Origin: Isoetes taiwanensis
Taxonomy: Eukaryota; Streptophyta; Lycopodiopsida; Isoetales; Isoetaceae
NCBI GenBank assembly: GCA_021234155.1
Contig: JAJEKV010000019.1
Location: 20,173,450 to 20,237,449, forward strand
DNA length: 64,000 bases
Reading direction: 5' to 3'
The position numbers and the translations under genes are program-made. The notes beneath the pieces are model-generated. The model made no database searches. It was not told the origin of the DNA and saw only the letters and a list, made by a program, of their open reading frames with translations. Below, piece after piece: positions 23,546-35,532 of the stretch. The number at the start of each line of letters is the position of its first letter. The first letter of the stretch is position 1.

Positions 23546-23998
23546 TTGGCATGGCAGAGGAAGTATCAATCTGCACATAACCTGAATTCACATGGGCATG
23601 GGCAGCAGGATCTGTGCCCTTTCTAGCTGCTCTCCTCATGGACATGATCACAAACACAATTCAGAAAACAAATTGGAATCAGGAAGGTGCTCACCTGTTT
23701 GCTGTACGTCGTTGCTGTTTGTTGTTTGCCTTTTGTTGTTTGCTACCGAAATGGATAGGGGCGACCCCAATTTCAAACGCAGGAGGTTGCCGACACCTGC
23801 AACGACCAAAATTAGAAGCCCTTTGCTTCATTGCCATGTATAGCATCCGCACGCGCTGCCCTATCCGCTCGACCTTTGCCAAAACAGAAAAAAAAAACTC
23901 CTTCCCAAAACACAGATGCCACTGTCATCTTTCTACGTATTTGCATACCAATACCACCTTTAACTTTCAGAAATCTTATGTTATAAAACCACGGTTCT
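23546..23998 (-). pseudogene. 5' part of HUH transposon copy 2 (leader and N-terminus)
   Basis: This aligns with 18265-18692 of copy 1 on the minus strand. The reading frame starts at M-S-M-R-R-A-A near 23645, against M-S-M-K-G-A-A in copy 1, followed by an A-A-H segment and a short S-S-A-M-P at the break. Upstream it shares with copy 1 the block TTCTACGTATTT and splice-like sites. It was separated from its Rep domain by the insertion at 20897-23545. Confidence 0.6.
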
Positions 23999-24150
23999 TG
24001 GTCGGGCAGACATTATTATTACAGGTAGATAGATAGTTTTCTAGGGGCTAGGAGGTAAAAAGGTTCCTTCGATCGAGTCCCCACATATTTTCCTCACATT
24101 TGGCCATGCGAGTCTATGTTTGGTTCTTTTCGAAAAATCCTTTTTGAGGG

Positions 24151-24159
24151 TTTAGGGTT
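24151..24159 (+). promoter_or_regulatory. Telo-box-like motif upstream of the methyltransferase start
   Basis: TTTAGGGTT (AACCCTAAA on the other strand) lies about 15 bp before the start codon. Telo-boxes are common near transcription starts of plant housekeeping genes. A single copy is weak evidence. Confidence 0.3.
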
Positions 24160-24174
24160 CTAAAGATTTGGGCG

Positions 24175-27100
24175 ATGGAGGCTTGCACCCAGGGACCCAT
24201 CAACAAGGTCGACGAAGCCCTTGAAATCAAGGCCCTTAGACGTGTCATCAATGCTTATCTCAAGTAGGTATCAACTTTCACACGCATACCGGTCTACTAA
24301 CAAGTAGCAAACACAGACATGCGTTTTGTCTTCCTCCTTACTGATGGGATTCTGCGCAGTTATTCCAATGACGCAGAGGAGGATGTGCGTCGATGGGAAA
24401 GGTCATATTCTAAGCTGCCCAACCGTCATAAGGTTTCTTACTACAGCCAGTAATTTAATTGAGTATAATAAGTTAGTTTGGATTTATTTGCAATATTAGA
24501 AGCGTTTTGGTGTGGATAGAATGAATGAATTTCTTATTGGAAGCATCATTTTTGTAAGAGCTACCATCTTGTATGTAATTTCTTCTTTTTTCCGCTGGCT
24601 GGTCTTAGGCCTGATGTCTGACAAATAAAATATTTTCTAGTAAGACAGAATGGACAGGGTTTTAAGGGTTGGCAAGAAAATTTACTCTCGTTCAATGAAA
24701 TGGTTGGGTTTGCTGTAACAGAATCAAACTGATATCTTTGTCCGAGTTACCTTAAATATTTTATCATCTCCAATACATTTTTTTTCTTTAACCCAGCATG
24801 ATGGCTTTACTTATCTCATTTTCTTCAGTTTGTTTTGGCATCTAATCAAACCTTCATTAATTATTATCATTTGCTTACTTCTGTGTTTTTGACAGGACCT
24901 CTTGTCCCATTTGCCAAAAAAATATGATGAGCTCCGAAGGTACGCCCACAATATGTTTTTAATGACGTGATGAGATTTAGAATTGCGGTGATAATCTGGC
25001 CCTGAATATACTGTCAGGTGTATTTCAACTAATTCAGAGTTCATTTCGAGTATGCTCCAGGTAAATGCACCTAGTTCTTGGAAAATGTGTCTTAAGCAAT
25101 CTGATCTAAGTTTCCAGTTGGTGCATTGTGTTTTCTAGGCATTTGAGCCTCCGTTTGAGATGTCATATTCTGATGGTTGGTATGGTGAAGATCATCAAAG
25201 AGTATCAGTTCATCACTGTGACAAGCATGAGGAAGTGCTACATCAGGATTTGTATCCTTGTTCTCATGGTGGGAGGCATGCTCTAGAAAATGGAAGTATT
25301 AGTGGCAAACAAAGTGATGAACATGGGGAAAGGGATAACGGTGTTAAAACAAGAAATGACTGCAATAGTAGAGATGTACAAGTGAGCATTGAGATTGTGG
25401 CCAATCTTCTGACATTTTTGAATTGCTTCTCACGAGATTGCTTGTGCACTTAGGAAGGGATGAGAGAATTTGATTCAGATGCTTCTGATGTTGGAATTTC
25501 AAAGAAGCAATGTGTTGCAACTTGTCCACCCTCACTGGTAAGAATAGATCAGACATATATGTAGCCCTTTCCTGATGCAAGTAGATGAAGTTTAACCTCT
25601 GTAGTGCATGGCAAAAAAAGATTTGCAGTATAGCATGCACGGCCAGAATGTAGATATGAAGTTATTCATGATCGGCCCTTATGTAGTGCAGTTCTGATTT
25701 GCAGGGACCTACTCAAAGAATGAGCTTGTTACAACCCACGTTTCAGTCACGTGTTCCTCCATCTGATGTGGACAAGGTATGAGATGTTTTGTGTTTTCCT
25801 TGTTGGCCCCCAAGGAAGTCTATGCAGACGTAAAAGAGCAGTTTGAGTAAAAGGAAACGGAAAGAAATATTTCCTTTTTAAAGAGTGCTATCTTATTTTC
25901 TTTGACTAATGCTCCTTTAACTGTAAGTAATTTCCCCGATCCTTTAATTAAACTTATGCTGTAATTCCTGATGTCTGGTTTGAAGTGTTCTGGCACAGCT
26001 TGGGATAAACCACATGCCTTTTTCGAACCCAGCTATGCTTGGTAACATGATTTTAGCTTCATAGCCTTGTCAGACGAAGGCAACTACTTTAGTTGAACAT
26101 CTTATGTAGTGATCCTTTCTTCTGTTGTACCTCATTTAAATGATAGTGAAGAAGGGCTTATGATGCTCTTTTCGAAGCTATTGATACTTTCCCTAAGGAC
26201 TTTGCTGGTGACAACAAAGGATGGATTGCTAGAGACCACAAAATTTTCTGAGGCTTTTTATATGAAATCGTATGTGTTAACGCATATATTGAAAAGATAT
26301 ATGGAACGCCTTGATTCTATCAGAGATTAAGTCTTTTATATAGCAGCTCTGGCACAGGTGCTAGCTGTCAACAGTCCGGAATCAATTTGTCCCAAATGTA
26401 TTTTGACCAAGAAGATTATTGTGAATGCTTGGTCCTCCAAACTTGCAATGGAATTCATTATCATTGACCTAATGATATGGTGTTGCAAAGTTGAATATCA
26501 TATGATATCAATTCTTAGGCTTCATTGCTAGCTCATGTTAACCATAAAGTTCTGTTTGCTACTGGAAATAAGAACTTGTACTGGGTACTGAGGATCTCAT
26601 ATTCTTTAGCAGGCGAGGTGTATTATATACTAAAGGAATCAAAAGACAAGTAGTTGGCAATTTCAACTATGGGTAAATAGTACCCTGAATACTTGGTTTT
26701 TGGAAGCAGTGCCTGTATTTAGCACTTCTGATGTAATAATTAACTATCGCAGGTCAGGCGGATGTTGAGATTGAAAGTACTAGCTAATACTGGCTTTCTG
26801 CTACTTTGTGAATCTTCTGATATACCTTTGTTTGGCCCAACATAATGGAGAATTTCATTGAGCTGCGATAGTTTTATCAAGTTTTCAGTTTCTTGCTGTT
26901 TGATGTTAAATGGAACAATCTTTCTTAAATAGTCACATAACCTTTTGCGCCTTCAAGTTTACCTGTAATGAAGTTACTTTTGTTGCTGCATTTGAAGATT
27001 GCATTTTGGCTTGTTGTAGTTTTCTTTGTTTGTGTGCTTGGTTTTCTCTCCTTGGAGTCAGGGTTTCAGTGCCTTTTTGAAATTTCATCATGTACTTGCA

Positions 27101-29596
27101 GGTTCGTTGCATAATTCGGAATATAGTACGTGATTGGGCCAAAGAGGTGACATGCTATTTTGTTTCTATTCTCTTGTTTTTCATCTGCTTGTTTGATTCC
27201 TGTCGAATGATGATAAGCTGGTGCAGGGGGCTTTTGAGCGTGAGAAATGTTACAATCCCATTTTGGAAGAGCTTGAGCTTTGGTTTCCAGTGCGTGACAG
27301 TAAGAGGTAAGATGGATTTTCTACTAACATTTATAAGCAGAGCCTGCATATTTGGAAATTTTTGTTATTTTATTTTTTTGTGATGTATATGTCATCAATT
27401 TGTTTTTTTCTCCATTCTATGCAGAAGACCCACCTGCCTAGTCCCTGGAGCTGGTTTAGGCCGTCTGGCATGTGAGATATCACGTTTAGGTAGGAACATT
27501 ATGTTTTGTTAGCCACCTGTAAAAGATGGCACTTGTTAAAAGTAATTTTTCTATGTTCCAGGTTTCGTAAGCCAAGGGAATGAGTTTTCATACTATATGC
27601 TGATTTGTTCAAGTTTTATTCTTAATTTGTAAGTTTTGATACCTCAAAAGTCTGTTATATCATGTACTCATTTTTCCTGTTGAAGATGAATGTGTGGGAA
27701 GATTTGTCCAATCTTCAGGTTAAGTTAGTCTCCTAAGATTTCTGTAAATAAGTCATTTCCATAATATCTCAAAATAATCATGCTTGCATTAGTTGGTATG
27801 TAGTCCAATTTTGAGTTTGACTTCCTTTTAGTATGTTTTAATATGCTGTTGAATTTTATGCCTATGATAGCACATAAAAAATGTGCAAAAGTTTTTAAAA
27901 TGGTGTTCTCTTTTTTTAATTTCAAGTGTAATTTCCTTATTTTTGCGCAATAGCACACAAGGACCATTAGAGTGGGTTATCCATCCTTGGATACATAGCA
28001 ATTGCAACAAGCTGACTGATGAGCATCAGCTTCAAGCCATTCAGTTTCCTGATCTTCATCCTGGAAGGTTAGTATTTCTGTTTTTGGTATTATGGGGCCT
28101 ACATTTGCTTGAACTTTCGACATAGCTTTAGTATTAGATAATAATGTTTCTTTGCTAGATTTGAAATTCTATAAAAATTAGGAACCATATCAAACTTGCT
28201 TTGGGCCAATATTCCGGACTCCATGTATGACGAGTCAATGCCATATTTGCTGTGGCAACATTATAGATGCATCTAATGCATTTTCTATTCCTGCAGTGCT
28301 GGAATTACTGAAGGGTTTTCAATGTGCGCTGGCGATTTTATTGAAGTGTATAGCCACCCAAGTCAAATAGGTATGCCTCTCCATTAATGGCTGCTAGAAG
28401 CTTTAAAAATGCATCTTTGCTTGAGCCAGAACCTTAATTTCAAAGAGTCATATGGTAAACAAGCTTGATAGATGCAAAACAACGCAAAAAAAAGGAAATA
28501 TTAAACTATGTTGAGCCGTAAGCGGCGGCGGTTCATGCATGTGCCACCAAATCATTAAGGTAGAATCATTAAATGCATGATGGCTTTGGAAGGCCCAATG
28601 CAATGCCTGGCTCCTCGATGGTTTATTGCTCATGCATCATGACTGACTTTAAGCAGATTGTGGAAGTTGATATGAGCTGTGCTGGTTAGTGGTATTTCCG
28701 TTTGTTATGTTCTAGCTCAGTTGCTAAATTAGTTAATTGTGCCTCTTTTATTTTTAGGTGCCTGGGATGCAGTTGCAACGTGCTTTTTCATTGACACTGC
28801 ACACAATATTGTAGAGTACATTGAGATTATATCAATTATCTTGAAGCCTGGAGGGGTAGATCTGAAACGTTGTCCCTATTATTTTTAATAGGTTGTTTTG
28901 TCCTTATATGGTGAGGTGATATTACAGGTCTGGATAAATCTAGGGCCATTGCTTTATCACTTTGCAGATGCTTATGCATACTCTCCTGAAGATGTAAGTC
29001 TCTAGCAATTCTCCCCCTTCTTTTTGGTTGCGTGTATCTGGACCTTATTCTCAGTTTGAAATGGAGGGTTTTAAGCCCATTTTTGGCAACTGACATGAAT
29101 CTCATCTCTTCTGCATGCGACACTCAAGATTAGATAAAAAATGATCTTGTATATGAAGGTTCTTTGTAGTGGATTCTTTTTCTTAGTCCAAAGAAATGTT
29201 TTTTGTGCATTATTTTTTGTTAATTAGAATTGGGTTTCAAACAGGAATTGTCTGTGGAGTTGAGTCTTGAAGATGTGAAGAAAGTAGCAGGCTTTTATGG
29301 TTTGAAAATGAAGGTAACTACTATAGCTTAACATGGCCAAGTGCAATTCTCAGACTGATTTTCTGTGTACTTCATTTAGAAGGAGCAAACTATCCAAACA
29401 ACATATACAGCAAATTCCAACTCCATGATGCAGGTTGCAGCATGCCTTTTTTAACACATTCTCATCTAATAATGTTAACAGAATTTTCATGTTCCAGAAT
29501 CAATATTTTGCTGCATTCTGGACCATGGTGAAGGAAGATGTATCGTCATCAAGCAGTATTGATACCAAAAGTGATCTCTTTTTGATGGTGTCATAA
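24175..29596 (+). CDS. CARNMT1: Carnosine N-methyltransferase-like protein (N2227 family), 18 exons
   Basis: SAM-dependent methyltransferase of the N2227/UPF0586 family; animal members methylate carnosine, and the plant substrate is not established. Exons: 24175-24263, 24360-24432, 24896-24939, 25018-25060, 25139-25381, 25454-25537, 25705-25776, 27102-27146, 27227-27306, 27425-27489, 27562-27628, 27954-28067, 28297-28370, 28758-28855, 28928-28993, 29245-29313, 29380-29433, 29498-29596. All introns are GT-AG and all phases agree, giving 492 residues. The N-terminal family helix reads A-L-R-R-V-I-N-A-Y-L. Residues 84-216 are a polar linker. SAM motif I L-V-P-G-A-G-L-G-R is at 263-271. The family signatures G-F-S-M-C-A-G-D-F (346-354) and F-F-I-D-T-A-H-N (374-381) are present. 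No stop or frameshift, so it is the one clearly functional gene here. Confidence 0.93.
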
Positions 29597-31151
29597 GAAA
29601 AGAAATAATATTATTTAGCTACATCTGGAAAGTCGGACCTGGTTCTTAGAGAAAAGACCTGGATCCCTGTATCGGAAGAGGGAGATGATCAAGAATGCAA
29701 CATCAACAGAAATATTGATTTCTTTCCACTTGCGAGGAGTTGCTGGAAATTTACTAATGTCAGCAAAAGACTGAAGATAGATGTTTATTCTTTGATGGAT
29801 GTAATAACAGCAATATTGTTCAGAAATAAATAACACCCTTACAACACATTTTTCAGAATGGAAACTGGAATGGGTGTGGCAACAGAAAGAAGCTAAATTA
29901 ATAAACCAATAAATCATTTTTGTGAATTGGGTTTAGCGTTCATGCTTGATGCTTTATGCAGTTTGTTAATCAACAGGACATATGTGCCATATGTATTATT
30001 TTTTCACAAGATCTTGTCAAATAAACATGTTAGAGCCAAGCCATTGTTATAACTGCTATCTAATGACGAGATGTTTGGCTGCCGCAAATTGGTCAAAGGC
30101 AGACTTTTAAAGATGACAGCCTTGAATCAGAGTTCTAGATGGGATGTGGGACACCAAAAAATGATCGAGTTCTAGATGAGACGTGGGACCTCGAAAAATG
30201 ATCCATCTAGTTAAGTCGACCTGCTAATATCTTCCTTTAGTTGCTATTGATGCCCTACGAAGAATCTTTTCTTTTTCTTCTCTATGAAGAATCCTTTTCT
30301 TTTCTACAAGCTTCTTCTTCTAGTACTAGAACCTATCTTTTGATGAAAGAACCGAAAAAAAACTTGAAACTCATCTAAAATTTTAATTGTGGAACACGAA
30401 GAATACACGGTTAGCTTGGAGGAAAAATAACTCAAGATGAAGTTTCTTAAATTCTTCAAGGATGAGGTTAATGATAACTATTGTCATTATTTTAACTATA
30501 ATCTTAGAATTTTATATGACATTACTTTAGAGTGGAGAATCTTCTTGTCGCTAAGGAGCTCATATGCATCCTGGCTCTCAAAACTCTTTCATAGAATTCA
30601 AAAATGTCTTTTGCTTTTTGGAGCAGAGCACCCTATATGGGAAGAAACTAGTAACTGAAAACGTCGTTGACCTACACTCCAACACGAGTAGCATGGTGCA
30701 CGTGGCACAATGCTTGGAAATAATGTTCTAAAGCTCTCATATATTGGATAAAAGCAAGCTACGATGTACATGCTAAAGTATTATTTAGGGACTACAAACA
30801 GACAAGCGAGTTATCCACTTAGAAATTGCAAATTGGCTTTGCCAATGGACTCAAAATATCGACATTATCTTGCTGGCCAAGTTTCATGGGCAGAAGACCG
30901 CCCCTTGACCAAAAAGAGCCAACCCAAAAAAGTAGCCAAGACTGGATATTAGAAAAGTAATTTTTCGTAAGTAATAAGTTTAAGCATTGAAGCACTCATT
31001 TTACTCTAATAGTATTGGTATATTGGTATATAATATTATGTTTTTGGATTGCCCATGTTAAGGGGCAATACGTTAAGGAGAGGGTGGGTTTGGGAATCTT
31101 GAGGCATATTCTAGACATATCTAATGACCTGACAGCCACAATAATTAGTTG
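29597..31151. other. 3' flank of the methyltransferase gene; no recognised gene
   Basis: AT-rich sequence. The first few hundred bases probably include the 3' untranslated region. Short open frames near 30437 and 30764 show no family motif. Confidence 0.5.
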
Positions 31152-31185
<34 letters not shown>

Positions 31186-31649
31186 CTAAAATGCATCATG
31201 ATCAATGATGGTGAAGCATACAGAAGCCAATACGAACTGAGATATACAAAAGTCTGTTTGGGCAGGGCCTGGTTTACCTTTTATCTGAAATAATATAGGG
31301 GGTAAAATGGCATTCTACTTCTAGATCAATGGAGGAATTATGTATAATAATAATACAGAAATATGGATCATAAAGGAATGACATAAGATACATAAGGTCA
31401 TAGAATACCAGAGTTTATTCTGTCTAAGGAGACCATAGAAATCAACTTTAAATAAACTATGGGGCTATGAAAGTATTTGAAGGTATGGTAAACCTTGAAA
31501 TTTACCTTACAAACACTTAGATGCTAGAAGTATGACTGAATCTAGCTAAAGTATTTAAGGTATACATTTACCATTGATAAAGATTAAGATGGGACGGTCG
31601 GTTTAAAACATGTAAATATATGTTTAATAGTTTAAAGTAAAAATGAAAT

Positions 31650-32110
31650 AGATGCAGCCGAAATTGATGACTCTGACCCGAAAACCCTAAGGCACAAGCT
31701 AGGTTTTCCGGAACCCCAAAGCGATGGGATGGTGGCTGACAGATTTAGCTAGATTCAGCTTGACCATGGCATTGAAGGGCCGATAAAGCATATTTGGGGA
31801 CAGCACCCAAATCATGGGATTTGATTCTGACGGATACGAAACTTCTGGGTCAGATGAAGAATGGTTAACAGAAGAAATTCTTAGGCAAGAATTTGAAGGA
31901 TGCGCCTTAGATACACGGCGCATTGATAGATCTATGGATTCAAGGAGTTACAGGGGAGCCTTTGGTAACAAAAGAAGCTTTAACTATAGAGAGGATAGAT
32001 CTGGATTCCAGAAAGGAAACAGAGCTTATGGAGGAAAACGCCAAGAGGATTTCCTTTCTGCTCAAAGTGTTAGGGAAACACAGGAGTATAATGAAGAACC
32101 AGACGAATAC
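31650..32110 (+). pseudogene. Exon-like segments in the left pLTR
   Basis: Two coding-like segments. The first (about 31640-31745) reads E-I-D-D-S-D-P-K-T-L-R-H-K-L-G-F-P-E-P before a stop. The second, from M at 31814, is 102 residues: an acidic start (G-F-D-S-D-G-Y-E-T-S-G-S-D-E-E-W) followed by an arginine-rich part with repeated R-S-Y/F-N-Y elements. It ends near a plausible donor (CAG|GTTCTTTG, about 32110) with an acceptor TATTGCAG about 55 bp on. No known domain. The right repeat carries the same frame (38397-38657) with a one-base insertion that shortens it. It may be the N-terminal exon of the element's protein. Confidence 0.4.
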
Positions 32111-32618
32111 CAGGTTCTTTGAAACTCATTTCTCATGTTTAGTTTACTAGCTGTTCATATTGCAGCAGAATACGTCTAAATCCCTTCCTAGGTTTTTAAG
32201 ATTGCATGTCATTACGGCTTGTGTATGATGATACAATATACAGGGTATATGACATAGACTAATGATTCATTATAAGGCATATTTCAGTCTAAAATAATCT
32301 GACCAAAGCCCTGATTTATAGACATAACTAAAACAGGATAAGGCCATACAGATCATGGGTAAGATTAGATTGAGCTTACCATCTACATTACACTTAATGA
32401 ATGACAGTTTTAAATATAGGAAAGCATCATAAAACAGGGACAGTTTATTATATAATTATTGCTGATGCAAACTCTCACTCTTCCTTTCTTTATTGCTATG
32501 TTTTACTAACGGGCATGAGGCACAATGGATGATCAGTGATAAACTGAAAACCCCATTGTACCTTTTGGCCCTTGCCTTGTTACCGTCATCACGCTAACAA
32601 GGTATTGATTGGCTGCAG

Positions 32619-32750
32619 GTACGGGGTTTTCCTTCTATTGTGTCTTATGCTTTTGAAGTTTTACTTAGCATGGATGGAGGTGGAGTCAATGGAAAAACTG
32701 GAAATGGCACACTCAAGGAATATGCAGACGCTACCATTAATCAGAAACAG
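32619..32750 (+). pseudogene. Candidate internal exon in the left pLTR
   Basis: After the acceptor-like TTGATTGGCTGCAG there is an open frame V-R-G-F-P-S-I-V-S-Y-A-F-E-V-L-L, then G-G-G-V-N-G-K-T-G-N-G-T, ending at a donor-like GGTGTTTTC. The alternative frame is also open but looks less protein-like. The right repeat has the same segment at about 39204-39335. No family recognised. Its phase does not join cleanly to the next exon at 33691, so the call is tentative. Confidence 0.3.
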
Positions 32751-33690
32751 GGTGTTTTCTATTTTTAAGACCTTTTGTATGTTGTTATATGATATACTAG
32801 ACTATCTTTCTGCTGTAAAAAATGCATGATATGGCAGAACTATCTTGCTGCAATATGCATTCCTAATTTTGTGAGGACCTTTAGTGGGCACAAATTTTGT
32901 CAAAATGGTTAATCTATTCGTATTAATGGAAATATGGATCCATATTATGCTCTTAATTGTCTATCTGATCTATAATAGGCTGAAAGACTATATAACTGTT
33001 GAAGATTTAACGTCATTAACACAAATGTTAACACATATCTAAAAAGGCAAGAATGAATGACTGCCTATCTGACCAATCTGAATATACATTAAAAAGGAAA
33101 AAGGGTGGTTGGCCACAATATTGTGGTGCATCTAAGACCTTTAATTTAAAGTTTAAATGTCTATTGTCTATTCATGATTATCTAGCTGATCCAAGATTCA
33201 GGCATAGATGAACCTACATGGGTAAGAATGTAAGAATATATAGAGACATAAATTTAATGCTGGCTTTAAGCACAAGAAAAGAAAAAAAGGAAAAAAAATA
33301 ACAAGACAACATGATTAAAGGAAAATGATTGAAAGCTTTAGGCTTAGTAGAAAAGATGGCATAGACCAAATATCTGATACTTAAGGAACAAAATAAATGT
33401 TATGGGTGATGAGATACTAGACTAGTAGTGCTCTAACTAGTCATAGGATGATAATACTGCCAAGGGATTGACCAAGGCAGATGTCTGGTCTAGTGATACT
33501 AGTTCAGACCGGGTTTTTTTTAGGAACTTCATCTCATTAGTATATCTAATGATATTTCTCACCCTGTTGCTATATGGCCAGAGCTTTTAAACAGCCATAA
33601 GCTGCTACTTAAAGATGATAAATAAATTATATATTGAATACGATGAATTTCTTACTGATCTATACTTGGAATATATGGAACAAACTGCAG

Positions 33691-35247
33691 GATGCATATG
33701 ATGAGGAGGAATATGAGGTCATTCCACCAACATGGAACAATGAATTAATAGCTATTGGGTATGATAAAAACAGAATTGAATGCCCAAATCAGGTTGTACA
33801 AACCATTATCTGTTGCATCAAGAACATGAAGGTACACGAAATCATATTGGAAAAGGAAGCTATTAGGGGTCCAGATCAGTACTCTGTTGTATCTCACCTT
33901 GGATTTAGTGAATGGATTCTCCTTCTACCTTCTATCAACAAACTTTCAGACAAGGAAGAGGATGTCGCACCATTCATTTATGAGTTATATGACAGCCTGG
34001 CTCAAAAGATATATAACTGGACAAAAACAGAAGATGAACTGGCCAAAGAATTCATTATTGGCATTACTGCACTCGAGGAGGCTAACGGGTTAAAAAACAC
34101 GCATGGTAAAGAAGAAGAGATGATCAGGTTGGTGAACCCTGTGGTAAAAGCTAAAGATCCTGAGGCTGATGATGACATATTTGGAATGAGTCTCCTAACA
34201 GAAGAGGATAAAGTTATACTACAGCCCAATACATCACAAGGCAGTAGTAATACAGGTGTGGAATTCAAGTTTACACTAAAAAACTGTTTAAAATTTCCCA
34301 TTATACCCAGCAGGTTAGTAGAAAGCCATGGGCTTCTATGTAATCAAGCATTGTGGAGAACAAAAAACTTTGGGGCAATCGCACCCATAAGTGAAGAGGT
34401 ATGGCTGATACTTGGAGGTATAACCCAGGAGGAAGCATATCAGGCAAAGGCTGCAGCGTACAGGATGATCAAAATGAGGAAAACTAGAGTTAAACTAGAA
34501 GTTAACTCTAGATTCTTTGACAAAAAATGTGTCAACAGTGATTTACTAATGCTGGCCCAAAAAGGACACATGGCTTATCCTAAAATGACACGAGATGATT
34601 TCTATTTAAAGTGTATCTGGAGAACCATGTGCCCCTATCTCAAGTGCATATGCGAAAAAAGTTATGACAAGCAAGAGAACCAGTGCGGTGACAACATGAT
34701 ATGGCTGGATCAAGCAGTATGGTACATGCTCAATAATTTGAACATCATTTACCCTAACATGTCTATTGCTGGCCAAATGGTTACTTACAGAAATTGTCTC
34801 AAGACCACACTTAAATCTGGAATTCTGGCATACATAGGATATGTGGAAGTCAGAAATATGCTCATAGGCATGACTTTGAAGATGTCTGAAGATCCCATGG
34901 CAGACTTGAAGATAGAATTCCCAAAAGGCGTCATGGCAGAAATTGTGAGAAAACAATCAAGAAGATCGGATTTCTAAAAGGAACGATTGCTACAACTAGC
35001 TACAACAGCAACAAAATTTCTAAGCAAGGCAAAAGCACTAAATCAAGTGACTCCAGCATCAAAATCAATGCACCTCCAAGACTCATGGTGTTCCCAGCTG
35101 CATCTAAGTCTGATAAATCTGATAACACTACTGTTGAAGGTCTGGAAACACCCGGCAACATGGGACACTCGGTTACCAAAGGTGATAGCACCAAAGACTA
35201 CAAGGCAGCTGGTCAAACAGCACAAAAGTTGGATTATGAGTTATAAG
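33691..35247 (+). pseudogene. Penelope-like element, N-terminal polyprotein region
   Basis: An open frame of 429 residues starts after the acceptor-like AAACTGCAG (33682-33690) and ends at TAA 34975-34977. The frame extends upstream only to a TTG codon, so a spliced start is more likely. It is mostly helical, with a cysteine cluster (C-P-Y-L-K-C-I-C-E, from about 34630) and no recognised domain. In particular there is no GIY-YIG pattern. A neighbouring frame continues as a Ser/Lys/Thr-rich linker from about 34960 to a TAA at 35244, while the original frame is open from 34987 to an intron-like donor (AAG|GTATGA) at 35248. Whether it is fused by splicing to the RT block or is a separate ORF is unresolved. 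Confidence 0.5.
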
Positions 35248-35532
35248 GTATGACTAAAATCTATTTGCAAAATTTTGTATTTACTCTCGTGCATAATATG
35301 CTTGTTTATATGATATTGATTATAAAAGAGGATAATCTTATCGTGTCCAGATGGACATTTTATGATACTAATGATTCATAACTTATGAAATCATTTTATG
35401 CCACTCGGCCTTCCATCTCCAGTAACCTGGACCACCCATGATATAAATCATAAATCTGAATCTAACAAAATACAGCTTACCCCTGCATAGTTTAGAACTA
35501 ACATATGTCTTGGATTTATCTGTGTCATGCAG

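Larger units (their letters stand above)
31181..33521 (+). repeat. Penelope-like pLTR, left copy
   Basis: 2341 bp, nearly identical to 37764-40113. Starts AAAAGCTAAAATGCATC and ends CAGACCGGG plus T run. The differences are a handful of short patches, mostly at CAG/CTG sites. The last 120 bp are rich in short inverted repeats (GACTAGT/ACTAGTC; GGTCT/AGACC; CTAGTGATACTAG). Confidence 0.93.

Noticed and set aside
28014-28021. CTGATGAG, the core word of a hammerhead ribozyme
   Set aside because: It lies in exon 12 of the methyltransferase, codes for conserved residues, and has no GAAA strand or stems around it.
31655-31695. TTGATGA...GAAAACC in the Penelope-like repeat as a hammerhead ribozyme, known from pLTRs of other Penelope-like elements
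   Set aside because: The essential C before UGAUGA is a T, the putative stem II does not pair, and stems I and III are not visible.
31680-31695. Telomeric repeat in the Penelope-like element, as in telomere-associated relatives
   Set aside because: Only a single AAAACCCTAAG occurs; there is no tandem telomere array at either end.
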